A stretch of DNA of 24,792 nucleotides from Paulinella micropora (Eukaryota > Cercozoa > Imbricatea > Euglyphida): positions 207,948-232,739 of the forward strand of contig BJOX01000034.1 in NCBI GenBank assembly GCA_009731375.1. The letters run 5' to 3'. Numbering within the stretch: the stretch's first letter is position 1; each line of letters opens with the position of its first letter. A model generated the notes under the pieces. The model did not search any database. It saw nothing but the letters and a program-made list of their open reading frames with translations, and was not told where the DNA came from. The translations under genes were made by a program, and so were the position numbers. Shown here piece by piece: positions 1-9,414 of this stretch.

Positions 1-612
1 TACCTCATGGCGAAAACCGTACGTTCACGCTCGTCACTCTGCCTTTGCGGGGAGGCAGAAGAAACGGAGGAACATTTCCTCCTTGACTGTGATCGGTACG
101 ATAGCGACAGGGACCTCATGATGGACATGATCAGGGCACATTGCACTTGCGAACGCAAGGGCAAGCCCAGCTGTGGCCAGTTCTTATCAGGATTATCCGA
201 TGAGGGCTCGGAAACAGAAATGAGCACGTTCATTTTGGGGGCCCCAACGCGACAGCGCATTCCGTGCCCGAGCGCGGATGCACATATCCAATTCTTTGTC
301 CAACAAGCCTACGAAACACGAGGCAAAGAGTTGACCCGCCTTCTGAGGCCCGCTGCCGATCGAGACGGCCGGCAGGACATCAGGAGTTACTTTGTTTCCA
401 AACGACCTCGCGACCAATCACACCGTGCGCCCGATAACTCTTCCAACCCTAACTCCCCCGTGCCGGACACTCAAAGACCCCACAAGAGATCACGCGTAGA
501 ACCGTCAGACTGCACAAATTCGGGGCCTAGTGCCCATTCCCAGCCCGCTACCCAGTCGCCGATTGGCGGCGGGGTGGAACGGATGCCTATGTCTTCGGAT
601 ATGCAGAGCTGA
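1..612 (+). pseudogene. C-terminal end of a LINE (non-LTR retrotransposon) reverse-transcriptase ORF, 5' end outside the window
   Basis: The frame is open from the window edge to a TGA at 610-612, so the gene starts upstream; the Met at base 7 is only the first in view. Near the start it has a compact C-x-C-x8-H-x4-C knuckle with the context EETEEHFLLDC. This resembles the cysteine/histidine motif found after the reverse transcriptase domain in many LINE ORF2 proteins. The rest is a polar tail rich in Ser, Pro and Arg. No catalytic RT motif is in view. Immediately after the stop and the sequence agaccaaacat the DNA turns into (ATCT)n, consistent with a LINE 3' terminus carrying a simple-repeat tail. 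A second, 5'-truncated copy of the terminus lies near 9420-9470. The family call is fairly sure; whether the element was functional cannot be told. Confidence 0.6.
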
Positions 613-668
613 TAGACCAAACATATCTATCTATCAATCTATCTCTTGTCTGTCTGTCTGTCTAACTG

Positions 669-743
<75 letters not shown>

Positions 744-761
744 GTCTATCTGTCTATCTAT

Positions 762-795
<34 letters not shown>

Positions 796-853
796 GTCTG
801 TCTGTCTATCTGTTTGTCTATCTATCTATCTATCTGTCTGTCTATATATCTAT

Positions 854-885
<32 letters not shown>

Positions 886-1026
886 ATATCTATCTATCTA
901 TCTATCTATCTATCTAGAGCTATCTATCTAGAGCTATCTATCTATCTATCTATCTATCCATAGGCAGCGATGATGGCTCTATCTATCTATCTATCTATTC
1001 ATCTTTCTGTCTGTCTACCTACCTAC

Positions 1027-1080
<54 letters not shown>

Positions 1081-1113
1081 GTGTGTCTGTCTGTCTGTCT
1101 ACCTACCTACCTG

Positions 1114-1147
<34 letters not shown>

Positions 1148-1210
1148 CATAGACAGCGACCTTGGCTCTATCTATCTAACTATCTATCTATCTATCTATC
1201 TATCTGTCTA

Positions 1211-1242
<32 letters not shown>

Positions 1243-1275
1243 CCTACCTACCTACCTACCTACCTACCTACCTAC

Positions 1276-1346
<71 letters not shown>
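613..1346. repeat. (ATCT)n / (GTCT)n / (CTAC)n microsatellite with a ~190-bp higher-order unit
   Basis: This is nearly pure tetranucleotide repeat, mostly TCTA with patches of TCTG and CTAC. It is broken by short non-repeat islands containing cagcga followed by tggctc. The islands lie at 964, 1154 and 1351, so 190 and 197 bp apart, which shows that larger blocks were duplicated. Long open frames here read as YLSI repeats and are not genes. Confidence 0.9.
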
Positions 1347-1347
<1 letters not shown>

Positions 1348-1391
1348 AGACAGCGACGATGGCTCGATCCTCTATCTAGACGGACGGTATG

Positions 1392-1481
<90 letters not shown>

Positions 1482-1540
1482 CTTAGATAGATAGGCAGGT
1501 AGGTAGGTTGGTAGGTAGGTAGGTAGGTAAATGCGTTTGT
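1218..1540. repeat. Large inverted tetranucleotide repeat
   Basis: The + strand runs (CTAC)n then (TCTA)n up to 1346. A ~45-bp unique spacer follows, and then (TAGA)n from about 1390 to 1490 and a GGTA-type run to about 1530. The order of blocks is mirrored, so the two sides are complementary over more than 100 bp and could form a hairpin or cruciform. Confidence 0.7.
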
Positions 1541-1574
1541 AGATAGGTAGACAAGGGCAAGCTGACAAAACGCG

Positions 1575-1612
1575 CCTATCATCTATCTATCTATCTATCT
1601 ATCTATCCATCC

Positions 1613-1643
<31 letters not shown>

Positions 1644-1755
1644 CATCTATCTATCTATCTATCTATCTATCGATCTATCTGTCTATCTAATCTATCTATC
1701 CCTACCTACCTACCTACCTATCTAGCTACCTCACCTACCTCACCTACCTCCCTGC
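1575..1755. repeat. (ATCT)n and (CTAC)n microsatellite
   Basis: ATCT repeat with occasional CATC units, ending in CTAC/CTCAC units. No coding potential beyond repeat translation. Confidence 0.85.
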
Positions 1756-1891
1756 CTACCTTGTTTCTGTTTTGTTGGTTAAGTACCTTGTCTGAGAAGT
1801 TCCTAGTTCTTAAGTGCAAATCAGCAAAGACTTCAAGCGCTTCGGTCTCAGTCAATACTGGTGCCCAGAATCTGTATCTTAGCTCGTTCGT

Positions 1892-1910
1892 AAGCTCTTG
1901 GCGAGGGCTT
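1892..1910 (+). repeat. Hairpin element, copy C
   Basis: AAGCTC pairs with GGGCTT (one G-T wobble) around a 7-nt loop TTGGCGA, followed by TCAA. The primary sequence matches the hairpin at 10248-10270 closely, including the TTG-CG loop. It lies in the otherwise unremarkable unique stretch 1756-2020 upstream of exon 1, where I see no coding exon. Confidence 0.4.
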
Positions 1911-2020
1911 TCAAATGAGCCACTGCACAAGCGACAGCAACCAGGATTGGCTGAGATCGAAGCACTTTAAGTCATTGCTCATTGTAGTTAAGAAGTAGGA
2001 ACTTCTCTTGTTTTGCTAAG

Positions 2021-2076
2021 CTTGTTGGTGGAGACGGACGGGGAGACTCAGCAAGCGTCCACCCAGCTCGCTAAAG
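2021..2076 (+). CDS. Exon 1 (as visible) of an unrecognised host gene
   Basis: The stretch follows a pyrimidine-rich tract ending in gctaag and stops at AAAG|GTGCATG. After one leading base it reads LLVETDGETQQASTQLAK plus one base, free of stops. That base joins the first two bases of the next exon (3000) to give Gly. It starts with C, the only inferred exon not starting with G. The leading base means an earlier exon should end with two bases of a codon, and I could not find that exon in the window. The function is unknown. Confidence comes from the phase chain with the nine exons downstream, not from homology. Confidence 0.5.
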
Positions 2077-2220
2077 GTGCATGAATGAATGAATGAATGA
2101 ATGAATGAACCAATGAATCCATGAATCAATCAATCAATCAATTAATGGTGATCGGCTCATTGCTTGATCGGTTGATTGGTTGATCGGTTGATCGGTTGAT
2201 TGATTGATCGATTGATTGAT

Positions 2221-2285
<65 letters not shown>

Positions 2286-2404
2286 TGGTTCGTTGGTTGG
2301 TTGGTTGGTTGGTTGGTTGGTTGGTTGGTTGGTTGATTGGTTGATTGGTTGATTGGTTGATTGGTTGATTGGTTGATTGGTTGATTGGTTGGTTGGTTGA
2401 TTGG

Positions 2405-2478
<74 letters not shown>

Positions 2479-2655
2479 CATTCATTCATTCATTCATTCA
2501 TTCATTCATTCGTTGATTGATTGATTGATTGAATGATTGATTGATTGACTGGTTGGTTGGTTGGTTGGTTGGTTGATTGATTGATTGATTGCTTGCTTGC
2601 TTGCTTGCTTGCTGGCTGGCTGGCTTGCTTGTTTGCTTGATTGCTTGAATGATTT
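2077..2655. repeat. Intron-filling (TGAA)n, (TTGA)n, (GGTT)n, (GCTT)n tetranucleotide array
   Basis: Almost pure tetranucleotide repeat directly downstream of exon 1: AATG units to about 2120, then blocks of TTGA, GGTT, TTGG/TTGA alternation, ATTC and GCTT. The long reverse-strand frames reading NQSINQS are repeat translations. Confidence 0.85.
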
Positions 2656-2874
2656 GAGTGAGTGAGTGAGTGAGAGCGAGTGAGCGAGTGAGTGTTTGAT
2701 TGTTTGATTGATTCAGTTATCGATTAATTAATTGATAGGTTGCTTGGTTGCTTGCTTGGTTGGTTCACTAAGTTTTCTTCAAGCAACCAATCAATTAATT
2801 AATCGGTGACTGAATCAATCAAACAATCATTCACTCACTCGCTCACTCGCTCTCACTCACTCACTCACTCACTC
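2656..2874. repeat. Long imperfect palindrome, ~91-bp arms, 33-bp loop
   Basis: The left arm 2656-2746 and right arm 2780-2874 are near-perfect reverse complements. Matching blocks include GAGTGAGTGAGAGCGAGTGA, the TTTGATTGATTCAGT block and GATTAATTAATTGAT, and the loop is closed by GGTTGCTTG/CAAGCAACC. The loop carries a decayed copy of the acceptor region of exon 2. Imperfection is mainly in repeat number and a few substitutions. Confidence 0.85.
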
Positions 2875-2958
2875 AACTCACTCACTTGGTTGGTTTCTCC
2901 AAGTTCCTCTTGGGCTAGCTACTTGATTGATCGATTGATCGATTGATTAATTGATTGT

Positions 2959-2989
<31 letters not shown>

Positions 2990-2999
2990 GTTCACGAAG

Positions 3000-3079
3000 G
3001 TTTCTTCAAGTTCGTCTTGGGCTACTTCGACCTGGGCGCGGACAAGAAGCTCCAGCTCGCCTGGAAGCGCGACGACCAG
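3000..3079 (+). CDS. Exon 2 of the host gene
   Basis: It is preceded by a T-rich (TTGC)n tract and cacgaag, and followed by GACCAG|GTAGAC. The leading GT completes a Gly codon with exon 1; the frame then reads FFKFVLGYFDLGADKKLQLA and on to WKRDDQ, ending on a codon boundary. An alternative acceptor at 3009-3010 would drop 11 bases and break the phase with exon 1, so 3000 is preferred. GC content is far above the flanking repeats. No family was recognised. Confidence 0.6.
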
Positions 3080-3765
3080 GTAGACTGCCTTTTTTGTCCT
3101 CTCTACTGCCTTTTTGTTCCTCTGTACTGCCAATTTGTCCTCTCTACTGCCTTTTTGTTCCTCTTCACTTCCTTTTGTGTCCTCTCTACTTCCTTTTGTG
3201 TCCTCTCTACTGTTTGTTTGTTCTTTTGTGTCCTCTACTGCCTTTTTGTCCTCTCTATCGCCTTTTTGTTCCTCTTCACTTCCTTTTGTGTCCTCTCTAC
3301 TGCCCTTTTTGTCCTCTCTACTGCCTTTTTGTTCCTCTTCACTTCCTTTTGTGTCCTCTCTACTGCCTTTTTTGTCCTCTCTACTGCCTTTTTGTTCCTC
3401 TTCACGTCCTGTTGTGTCCTCTCTACTGCCCTTTTTGTCCTCTCTACTGCCTTTTTGTTCCTCTTCACTTCCTTTTGTGTCCTCTCTACTGCCTTTTTTG
3501 TCCTCTGTACTGCCTTGTTTGTTCTCTGCACTGCCTTTGTGTCCTCTCTACTGCCTTTTTGTCTTCTGTACTTCCTTTTTGTCTTCTGTACTGCCTTTTT
3601 GTCCCTCTGAACTGCTGCCTTTTTGTCCTCTGTACTGCCTTTTTTGCTCCTCTGTACTGCCATTTTCCCCATCTGTACTGCCTTTTCCCCCCTCTGCACT
3701 GCCTTTTTTCCTCTGTACTGCCTTTTTTGCCCTCTGTATTGCCATTTTGCCGGAGTGCGCGGCGG
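3080..3765. repeat. Pyrimidine-rich minisatellite, 21-bp subunits in a 63-bp higher-order unit
   Basis: The array has units like tcctctctactgccttttt. Boundaries of identical triplets fall at 3301, 3364, 3427 and 3490, exactly 63 bp apart, each with three variant subunits ending in tgccttttttg, tgcctttttgttc and cttccttttgtg. It occupies intron 2 just after the donor. Overlapping long frames in all directions arise because 63 is divisible by three. Confidence 0.85.
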
Positions 3766-3784
3766 GTGTATACGTCGTAGATGC

Positions 3785-4258
3785 TGCCCATAATCTATCT
3801 TATCTATCTTATCTATCTAATCTATCTAATCTATCTTATCTATCTTAATCTATCTAATTTATCTAATCTATCTTATCTATCTAATCTATCTTAACTATCT
3901 TAATCTATATAATCTATATAATCTATCTAATCTATCTAATCTATCTAATCTATCTAATCTATCTAATTTATATAATCTATCTTTATCTAAATCTATCTAA
4001 TCTATCTTAATCTATCTAATCTAACTAATCTATCTAATCTATCTAATCTATCTAATTTATCTAATTTATCTAATCTATCTAATCTATCTGATCTATCTAA
4101 TCTACCTTAATCTATCTTAATCTATCTAATATATCTAATCTATCTAATCTATCTAATTTATCTTATCTATCTAATCTATCTTAATCTATCTTAATCTATC
4201 TTAATCTATCTTATCTATCTTAATCTATCTAAATCTATCTAAATCTATCTATCTCATC
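3785..4258. repeat. 9-bp tandem repeat (TAATCTATC)n
   Basis: A degenerate nonanucleotide array with variants tta/taa and occasional deletions. It reaches almost to the exon 3 acceptor (atctcatctag), so the repeat supplies the polypyrimidine tract. Confidence 0.85.
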
Positions 4259-4261
4259 TAG

Positions 4262-4330
4262 GAGTTCAAGCCGATCCCAGCCTCCGCCTTCTACACCTTC
4301 CAAGACCCTGTCGCCTTCTCGGCAGACACG
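4262..4330 (+). CDS. Exon 3 of the host gene
   Basis: It follows ctcatctag and reads in phase 0 as EFKPIPASAFYTFQDPVAFS and then ADT (23 codons), continuing directly from exon 2. The donor is the least certain in the gene: ACG|GTCCAA is the only GT that keeps phase 0 with exon 4, and it is a weak site. The frame stays open for some distance into the next minisatellite, so the 3' end could be wrong. Confidence 0.5.
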
Positions 4331-4339
4331 GTCCAACAG

Positions 4340-4640
4340 ATATGCCCGACCACTGCCTTTTTTCCTGTCCTGATCACCTACCACTGCCCTTTTTCGCTGT
4401 TCTGTTGCCTTTTTCCTGTCCTGTTCACCTACCACTGCCTTTTTTCGCTGTTCTATTGCCTTTTTCCTGTCCTGTCCACCTACCACTGCCTTTTTTTGCT
4501 GTTCTATTGCCTTTTTTCCTATCCTGTTCACCTACCACTGCCTTTTTTCGCTGTTCTATTGCCCGACTACTGCATTTTGCGCAGTCTCATTGCCCAACTG
4601 CTGCCTTTTTCTCTCCTCTATTGCCTCAATACTGCCTCTT
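4340..4640. repeat. 51-52-bp minisatellite related to the 21-bp family
   Basis: Copies are marked by cacctaccactgcc at 4375, 4426, 4477 and 4529. Each contains two 'tgccttttt' subunits, so the array shares its core with the minisatellite of the previous intron. It decays after 4560. Confidence 0.85.
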
Positions 4641-4723
4641 TTTTTTTGGCTGTTCTCTTGCGGCTGACTGGTTTTGCGCGTGGCGTGGAAATTGCACTGG
4701 CTGGCTGCGGTATCTGTCCACAG

Positions 4724-4783
4724 GTGCTCCCTGTGCTACTGCATGAGAAGGGAGCAACGATGCTGTCGTCCGTGCGCGCACAA
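4724..4783 (+). CDS. Exon 4 of the host gene
   Basis: Sixty bases between tctgtccacag and CAA|GTAGCC. They read in phase 0 as VLPVLLHEKGATMLSSVRAQ and join exon 5 in phase 0. The sequence is non-repetitive and sits between a minisatellite and a (CT)n run. Part of a protein I do not recognise. Confidence 0.6.
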
Positions 4784-4787
4784 GTAG

Positions 4788-4789
<2 letters not shown>

Positions 4790-4824
<35 letters not shown>

Positions 4825-4980
4825 CTCTCACTCTCTCTCTCTCTCTCTCTCTCTCTNNNNNNNNNNNNNNNNNNNNNNNNNNNNNNNNNNNNNNNNNNNN
4901 NNNNNNNNNNNNNNNNNNNNNNNNNNNNNNNNNNNNNNNNNNNNNNNNNNNNNNNNNNCCCCCCCCCCCCCCCCCCCCCC
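4790..4980. repeat. (CT)n run, 102-base N gap, then poly-C
   Basis: The CT repeat runs to 4856, Ns cover 4857-4958, and then 22 C residues lead into the next acceptor. A long C run directly after a gap is typical of assembly failure, so the true intron length is unknown. Confidence 0.9.
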
Positions 4981-5000
4981 TCTCTCTTCTCTCTTGTTAG

Positions 5001-5051
5001 GTCAATAAACAAAACTCGGGACGATTGGGCGTGTTGCTCGGACCAATCGAG
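5001..5051 (+). CDS. Exon 5 of the host gene
   Basis: A 51-base exon between ctcttgttag and ATCGAG|GTGTGC. It reads VNKQNSGRLGVLLGPIE, with phase 0 at both ends. The downstream intron starts GTGTGC and the next exon starts GTGTAT, so the intron is flanked by a direct AGGTGT repeat. Confidence 0.6.
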
Positions 5052-5059
5052 GTGTGCCT

Positions 5060-5169
5060 ACCTAAATACCTACATACATACATACGTACGTACATACGTA
5101 CGTACGTACGTATGTATGTATGTATGTACGTACGTACGTACGTACGTTACGTACGTACGTTACGTACGT

Positions 5170-5200
<31 letters not shown>

Positions 5201-5740
5201 TACATACATACATACATACATACATACATACATAACATACATACATAACATACATACATAACATACATACATAACATACATACATAACATACATACATAA
5301 CATACATAACATACATACATAACATACATACATAACATACATACATAACATACATACATAACATACATAACATGCATACATAACATGCATACATAACATG
5401 CATACATAACATACATACATAACATACATACATAACTTACATACATAACATACATACATAACATACATACATAACATACATACATAACATACATACATAA
5501 AATACATACATAAAATACATACATAACATACATACATAACATACATACATAACATACATACATAACATACATAACATAACATACATAACATACATACATA
5601 ACATACATACATAACATACATACATAACATGACATACATAAATTACATACATAACATACATAACATACATACATAACATACATACATAACATACATACAT
5701 AAACATACATAACATACATACATGCATACATACATACACA
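5060..5740. repeat. (TACG)n/(TACA)n passing into a 13-bp repeat (atacatacataac)n
   Basis: After CTAC/TACG units and a short (CA)n, the array from about 5225 has a 13-bp period: three tetranucleotides plus one base. That period produces long reverse-strand frames reading MYVCYVCMLC, which are not genes. It ends directly at the exon 6 acceptor. Confidence 0.85.
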
Positions 5741-5741
5741 G

Positions 5742-5800
5742 GTGTATCCCCCCCAGCGGGGAGAAGTGATGCGTTCTTTGAGCCAAGACACTGCTATCAA
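5742..5800 (+). CDS. Exon 6 of the host gene
   Basis: Between catacacag and ATCAA|GTAATG. It reads VYPPQRGEVMRSLSQDTAI plus AA, which joins the single G opening exon 7 to make Lys. An island of unique sequence wholly surrounded by repeats. The run of seven Cs near its start could hide an indel. Confidence 0.55.
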
Positions 5801-5812
5801 GTAATGCTACAA

Positions 5813-5830
5813 ACACACATACACACACAC

Positions 5831-5862
<32 letters not shown>

Positions 5863-6111
5863 TCATATACTCTCTCTCTCTCTCTCTCTCTCACGCACAC
5901 ACACACACACACACACATACATACACATACAAACACACGCACGCACGCACGCACGCACATACCTACCTACCTACCTACCTACCTGCTTACTTCCTATCTA
6001 TCTATCTATCTATCTATCTAGCTATCTATCTATCTCCAAACACATCACACTACGTTTTGCCATACGTGTGTGTGTGTGTGTATGTGTGTGTGTGTGTATG
6101 TATGTGTGTGT

Positions 6112-6150
<39 letters not shown>

Positions 6151-6217
6151 GTGTAGATATTGTGCTTTGTGGGGTTACGACTTCTTCTCAACGGAAAAAG
6201 GAAGTCAGTCAGTTAGT

Positions 6218-6249
<32 letters not shown>

Positions 6250-6301
6250 CAGTCAGTCAGTCAGTCAGCCAGCCAGCCAGTCAGTCAGCCAGCCAGTGAG
6301 T

Positions 6302-6332
<31 letters not shown>

Positions 6333-6463
6333 TCAGTCAGTCAGCCAGCCAGCCAGCCAGTCAGTCAGCCAGTCAGTCAGTCAGTCAGTCAGCCAGCCAG
6401 CCAGTCAGTCCTTTGGCATAGACTTTCTACCTATCTATCTATCTATCTATGTATCTATCTATC

Positions 6464-6511
<48 letters not shown>

Positions 6512-6512
6512 C

Positions 6513-6549
<37 letters not shown>

Positions 6550-6582
6550 ACTACCTACCTACCTACCTACCTACCTACCTAC

Positions 6583-6622
<40 letters not shown>

Positions 6623-6640
6623 ATATCTATCTATCTATCT
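5813..6640. repeat. Mosaic of (CA)n, (TA)n, (CT)n, (CACG)n, (CTAC)n, (ATCT)n, (TG)n and (CAGT/CAGC)n
   Basis: Successive blocks: (CA)n/(TA)n to 5865, (CT)n, (CA)n and (CACG)n to 5958, CTAC/CTAT to 6033, (GT)n 6065-6150, CAGT/CAGC 6203-6410, CTAT/CTAC 6428-6640. Only short unique patches interrupt (about 6035-6063 and 6150-6200). No coding sequence is seen. Confidence 0.85.
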
Positions 6641-7115
<475 letters not shown>

Positions 7116-7144
7116 TTTGATGTTCTATCATCCAGGATCGATGC

Positions 7145-7413
7145 GTCCGCATCTGCGCATATATCACATATCATGTATCACATATCATATATCATATATC
7201 ATATTAGTATATTATGCGGCGAGTCAGCCACAAATTTGACGTGTTTTGCGGGCGAGCCGGAGCCGGGCCGGCGAGCCCGCAAAACACGTCACATTGGGCG
7301 CGCCGCATATGTAGTTTTATCGGTAAACCTGACCACATTTTGTGGAGGTGACCGATAAATCATATATCATATATCATATATCATATATTATATATCATAT
7401 ATCATATATCATA
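7145..7413. repeat. Compound hairpin element flanked by (ATATC)n
   Basis: Arms 7237-7253 (TGACGTGTTTTGCGGGC) and 7275-7291 are a perfect 17-bp inverted repeat. They are nested inside TATGCGGCG (7213-7221) / CGCCGCATA (7301-7309). A second nested hairpin follows: TTTATCGGT (7316-7324) with ACCGATAAA (7351-7359), enclosing CCACA/TGTGG. (ATATC)n tracts lie on both sides (7160-7205 and 7362-7413). It may be a MITE-like element or a structured RNA segment; no gene is seen. Confidence 0.6.
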
Positions 7414-7451
7414 TCGACTGACCTGTCACCCATCGTTCGGTGCACATGTAC

Positions 7452-7485
<34 letters not shown>

Positions 7486-7491
7486 GGATAG

Positions 7492-7752
7492 TGTGGGTGT
7501 GCTGGGCCCGTGGTGGGGTGCCTTATGTGTGCCTAGCCATACGCCTATAAGTCACATGCCCAAATAGCGACGGGAAGCACAATCCTGTTCCCTCAGGGTG
7601 CCCTTTCTCGCTTGTTGAGCCCGGAATAAAACCCACAATGCTCTGTCGGTTTATACTAGACTGTCGAACAGTCTCGAAACTCCATCTGCTTACTGGGTCC
7701 TCTGTAATGGAGGTGGGAGCTCGTTCTGCAAGGGGCGCTTATGGAACGAACC
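7492..7752 (+). mobile_element. LTR-like dispersed repeat, copy 1 (3' end lost in gap)
   Basis: It starts TGTGGGTG and contains a TATA-like cctataagtc near 7545 and an AATAAA at 7625. It matches copy 2 closely from aatagcgacggg (7563) to the gap. If full, it would end in ACCCACA as copy 2 does, giving TG...CA termini with a 7-bp inverted match, which is typical of LTRs. The 204-base gap 7753-7956 removes the end. No internal retroelement genes lie between the copies. Confidence 0.45.
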
Positions 7753-7956
7753 NNNNNNNNNNNNNNNNNNNNNNNNNNNNNNNNNNNNNNNNNNNNNNNN
7801 NNNNNNNNNNNNNNNNNNNNNNNNNNNNNNNNNNNNNNNNNNNNNNNNNNNNNNNNNNNNNNNNNNNNNNNNNNNNNNNNNNNNNNNNNNNNNNNNNNNN
7901 NNNNNNNNNNNNNNNNNNNNNNNNNNNNNNNNNNNNNNNNNNNNNNNNNNNNNNNN

Positions 7957-7987
<31 letters not shown>

Positions 7988-8078
7988 CTCTTTCTACATA
8001 CCTACCTACCCACATACCCACCTATCTACCTACCTACCTACCTACCTACCTACCTATCTATCCATCTATCTATCTCAG
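7957..8078. repeat. (TCTA)n and (CTAC)n microsatellite
   Basis: A tetranucleotide array from the end of the gap to the exon 7 acceptor. Confidence 0.85.
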
Positions 8079-8209
8079 GCTCGTCTGGTTGAATTACGAA
8101 GTCCTCTTCACCAACCCGCGACAGCAGCTGCTGGAAATCCTTGACGCGCATGCCACCGACAACACACAGCTCGTGTTCAGCAGAGACCAGCACGGCAAAA
8201 TCATGACAG
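8079..8209 (+). CDS. Exon 7 of the host gene
   Basis: A 131-base exon between ctatctcag and ATGACAG|GTCCTA, with (TCTA)n on both sides. It begins with the G that completes Lys from exon 6, then reads LVWLNYEVLFTNPRQQLLEI and on through LVFSRDQHGKIMT, ending with G that joins exon 8 as Gly. The composition is that of an ordinary soluble protein. It lies between the two LTR-like repeats but is not part of them. Function not recognised. Confidence 0.65.
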
Positions 8210-8212
8210 GTC

Positions 8213-8250
<38 letters not shown>

Positions 8251-8544
8251 GAAATAGCGACGGGAAGCACAACCTGTTCCCTCAGGGTGCCCTTTCTCGC
8301 TTGTTGAGCCCGGAATAAAACCCACAGTGCTCTGTCGGTTTATACTAGACTGTCGAACAGTCTCGAAACTCCATCTGCTTACTGGGCCCTCTGTAATGGA
8401 GGTGGGAGCTCGTTCTGCAAGGGGCGCTTTATGGAACGAGCCCTGGCCCCGCCTGGTACTAGGGAGCTTTGGTATTGCCTGTATCAGTCCCTTCCGTGCA
8501 AACATCACGGCTTAGCTGGGCATCGGGTTAATACTTTACCCACA
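8251..8544 (+). mobile_element. LTR-like dispersed repeat, copy 2 (5' truncated)
   Basis: It matches copy 1 over about 190 bp with few differences. It continues past the point where copy 1 is cut by the gap and ends TTTACCCACA at 8544, the inverse of the TGTGGGT start of copy 1. Its first ~70 bp are replaced by (TATC)n. An AATAAA lies near 8313. Confidence 0.45.
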
Positions 8545-8639
8545 GACTTCCTGGTTGACGAAATCAGAAGCTCCTTTTTTCTGACATTAGTCGATATCTC
8601 ATCTATCTATCTATCTATCTATCTGTCCTGCACCTAAGC

Positions 8640-9010
8640 TCTTTCAAATATTTTCTGCCACCCTACTTTTCCGCCACTTTGACTGTGGACACTCGTTTTT
8701 TAACCGCAAAAATGACTTTCTATGAAAGTTGGGCCATGAGAAAAAAAAGAAAAAATCCTCAGCGAAAATTCCCGATTTTTGCGGGTGGCCGAAAGCCTTT
8801 TTTGAGCTTTTTCAACAAATCACCGCCTTTTGCGATCGATTTGTTGGTGGCCGAAATCAATAGGAAAACCTTGGGGGGGGGGGGCGGGGGGTAATGAATG
8901 TGACCGCACATATCGAGAGAATTTTGCGAAAAATTTTAATTGCGGCTACTTTCCGGGAAACGACCGCAAAATACCGCGAAATTTGGGCTGAAATGCGGTG
9001 ACGTTTGCTA
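8640..9010. other. Unique AT-rich intron stretch with recurring 'accgc(a)aaa' words; no gene seen
   Basis: The stretch repeats short words such as accgcaaaa, gcgaaaat and ggtggccgaaa at irregular spacing on both strands. It includes a G run at 8873-8890. This looks like the decayed remains of a repeat family. The 71-codon frame across it is not convincing. Confidence 0.5.
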
Positions 9011-9019
9011 GTCTTGGTT

Positions 9020-9084
9020 GCAAGAGGGTGTGTGTGTGTGTGTGTGTATGTTTTTTTGTTTTTTTTTTTTGTTTTTTTTTTTTT

Positions 9085-9132
<48 letters not shown>

Positions 9133-9210
9133 TTTTTTTTTTTTTTTTTTTTTTGTTTTTTTTTTGTTTTTTTTTGTTTTTGTTTTTGTTTTGTTTTTGT
9201 TTTTGGTGTG
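9020..9210. repeat. (GT)n followed by a long T tract
   Basis: About 150 bases are nearly pure T with scattered single Gs. It ends close to the exon 8 acceptor, so it provides a very long polypyrimidine tract. Confidence 0.9.
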
Positions 9211-9234
9211 TTGTTGTGATGTGCTGTTTGTTAG

Positions 9235-9299
9235 GATTGCTTGCTGTGCGCGTGTCTGAGCGGTCCAAGGAGCTGCTGAAAGACTGGAAGAAGCTGCTG
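9235..9299 (+). CDS. Exon 8 of the host gene
   Basis: Between gctgtttgttag and CTGCTG|GTATCT. Two leading bases GA complete Gly from exon 7; then LLAVRVSERSKELLKDWKKL and a final L, ending on a codon boundary. The segment is charged and probably helical. The phase agrees on both sides. Confidence 0.6.
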
Positions 9300-9301
9300 G
9301 T

Positions 9302-9344
9302 ATCTACCTATCTATCTATCTATCTATCTATATCTATCTATCTA

Positions 9345-9378
<34 letters not shown>

Positions 9379-9404
9379 ATTATCTATCTATCTATCTATC
9401 TATC
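9302..9404. repeat. (TATC)n microsatellite
   Basis: Tetranucleotide repeat starting inside the intron donor region and running up to the LINE-tail fragment. Confidence 0.9.
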
Positions 9405-9414
9405 GCCGGCTCTG

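Noticed and set aside
590-640. Reading [11 protein letters not shown], recalling the FGYGSL motif of gamma-glutamylcyclotransferases, also near 9440
   Set aside because: Only a dozen residues, in a different frame from the LINE ORF, and explained by the shared LINE 3' terminus.
530-1582. Long ORFs reading YLSIYLS on both strands
   Set aside because: They are translations of ATCT-type tetranucleotide repeats, open in several frames at once.
1718-1930. Reverse-strand ORF of 70 codons
   Set aside because: Overlaps the hairpin repeat, ends in repeat translation and has no support from neighbours.
2134-2485. Gln/Asn-rich prion-like ORFs (NQSINQS)
   Set aside because: Pure TTGA repeat translation in two overlapping frames.
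2951-3848. Cys/Leu/Phe-rich ORFs up to 273 codons
   Set aside because: Open because of a 63-bp (multiple of three) minisatellite. Only the first part, exon 2, is supported as coding.
5062-5800. ORFs reading MYVCYVCMLC
   Set aside because: Translation of the 13-bp repeat.
8079-8209. Sulfotransferase-like reading of the LVWLNYEVLF segment of exon 7
   Set aside because: Only a loose similarity of a few residues, and no PAPS-binding motif in the other exons.
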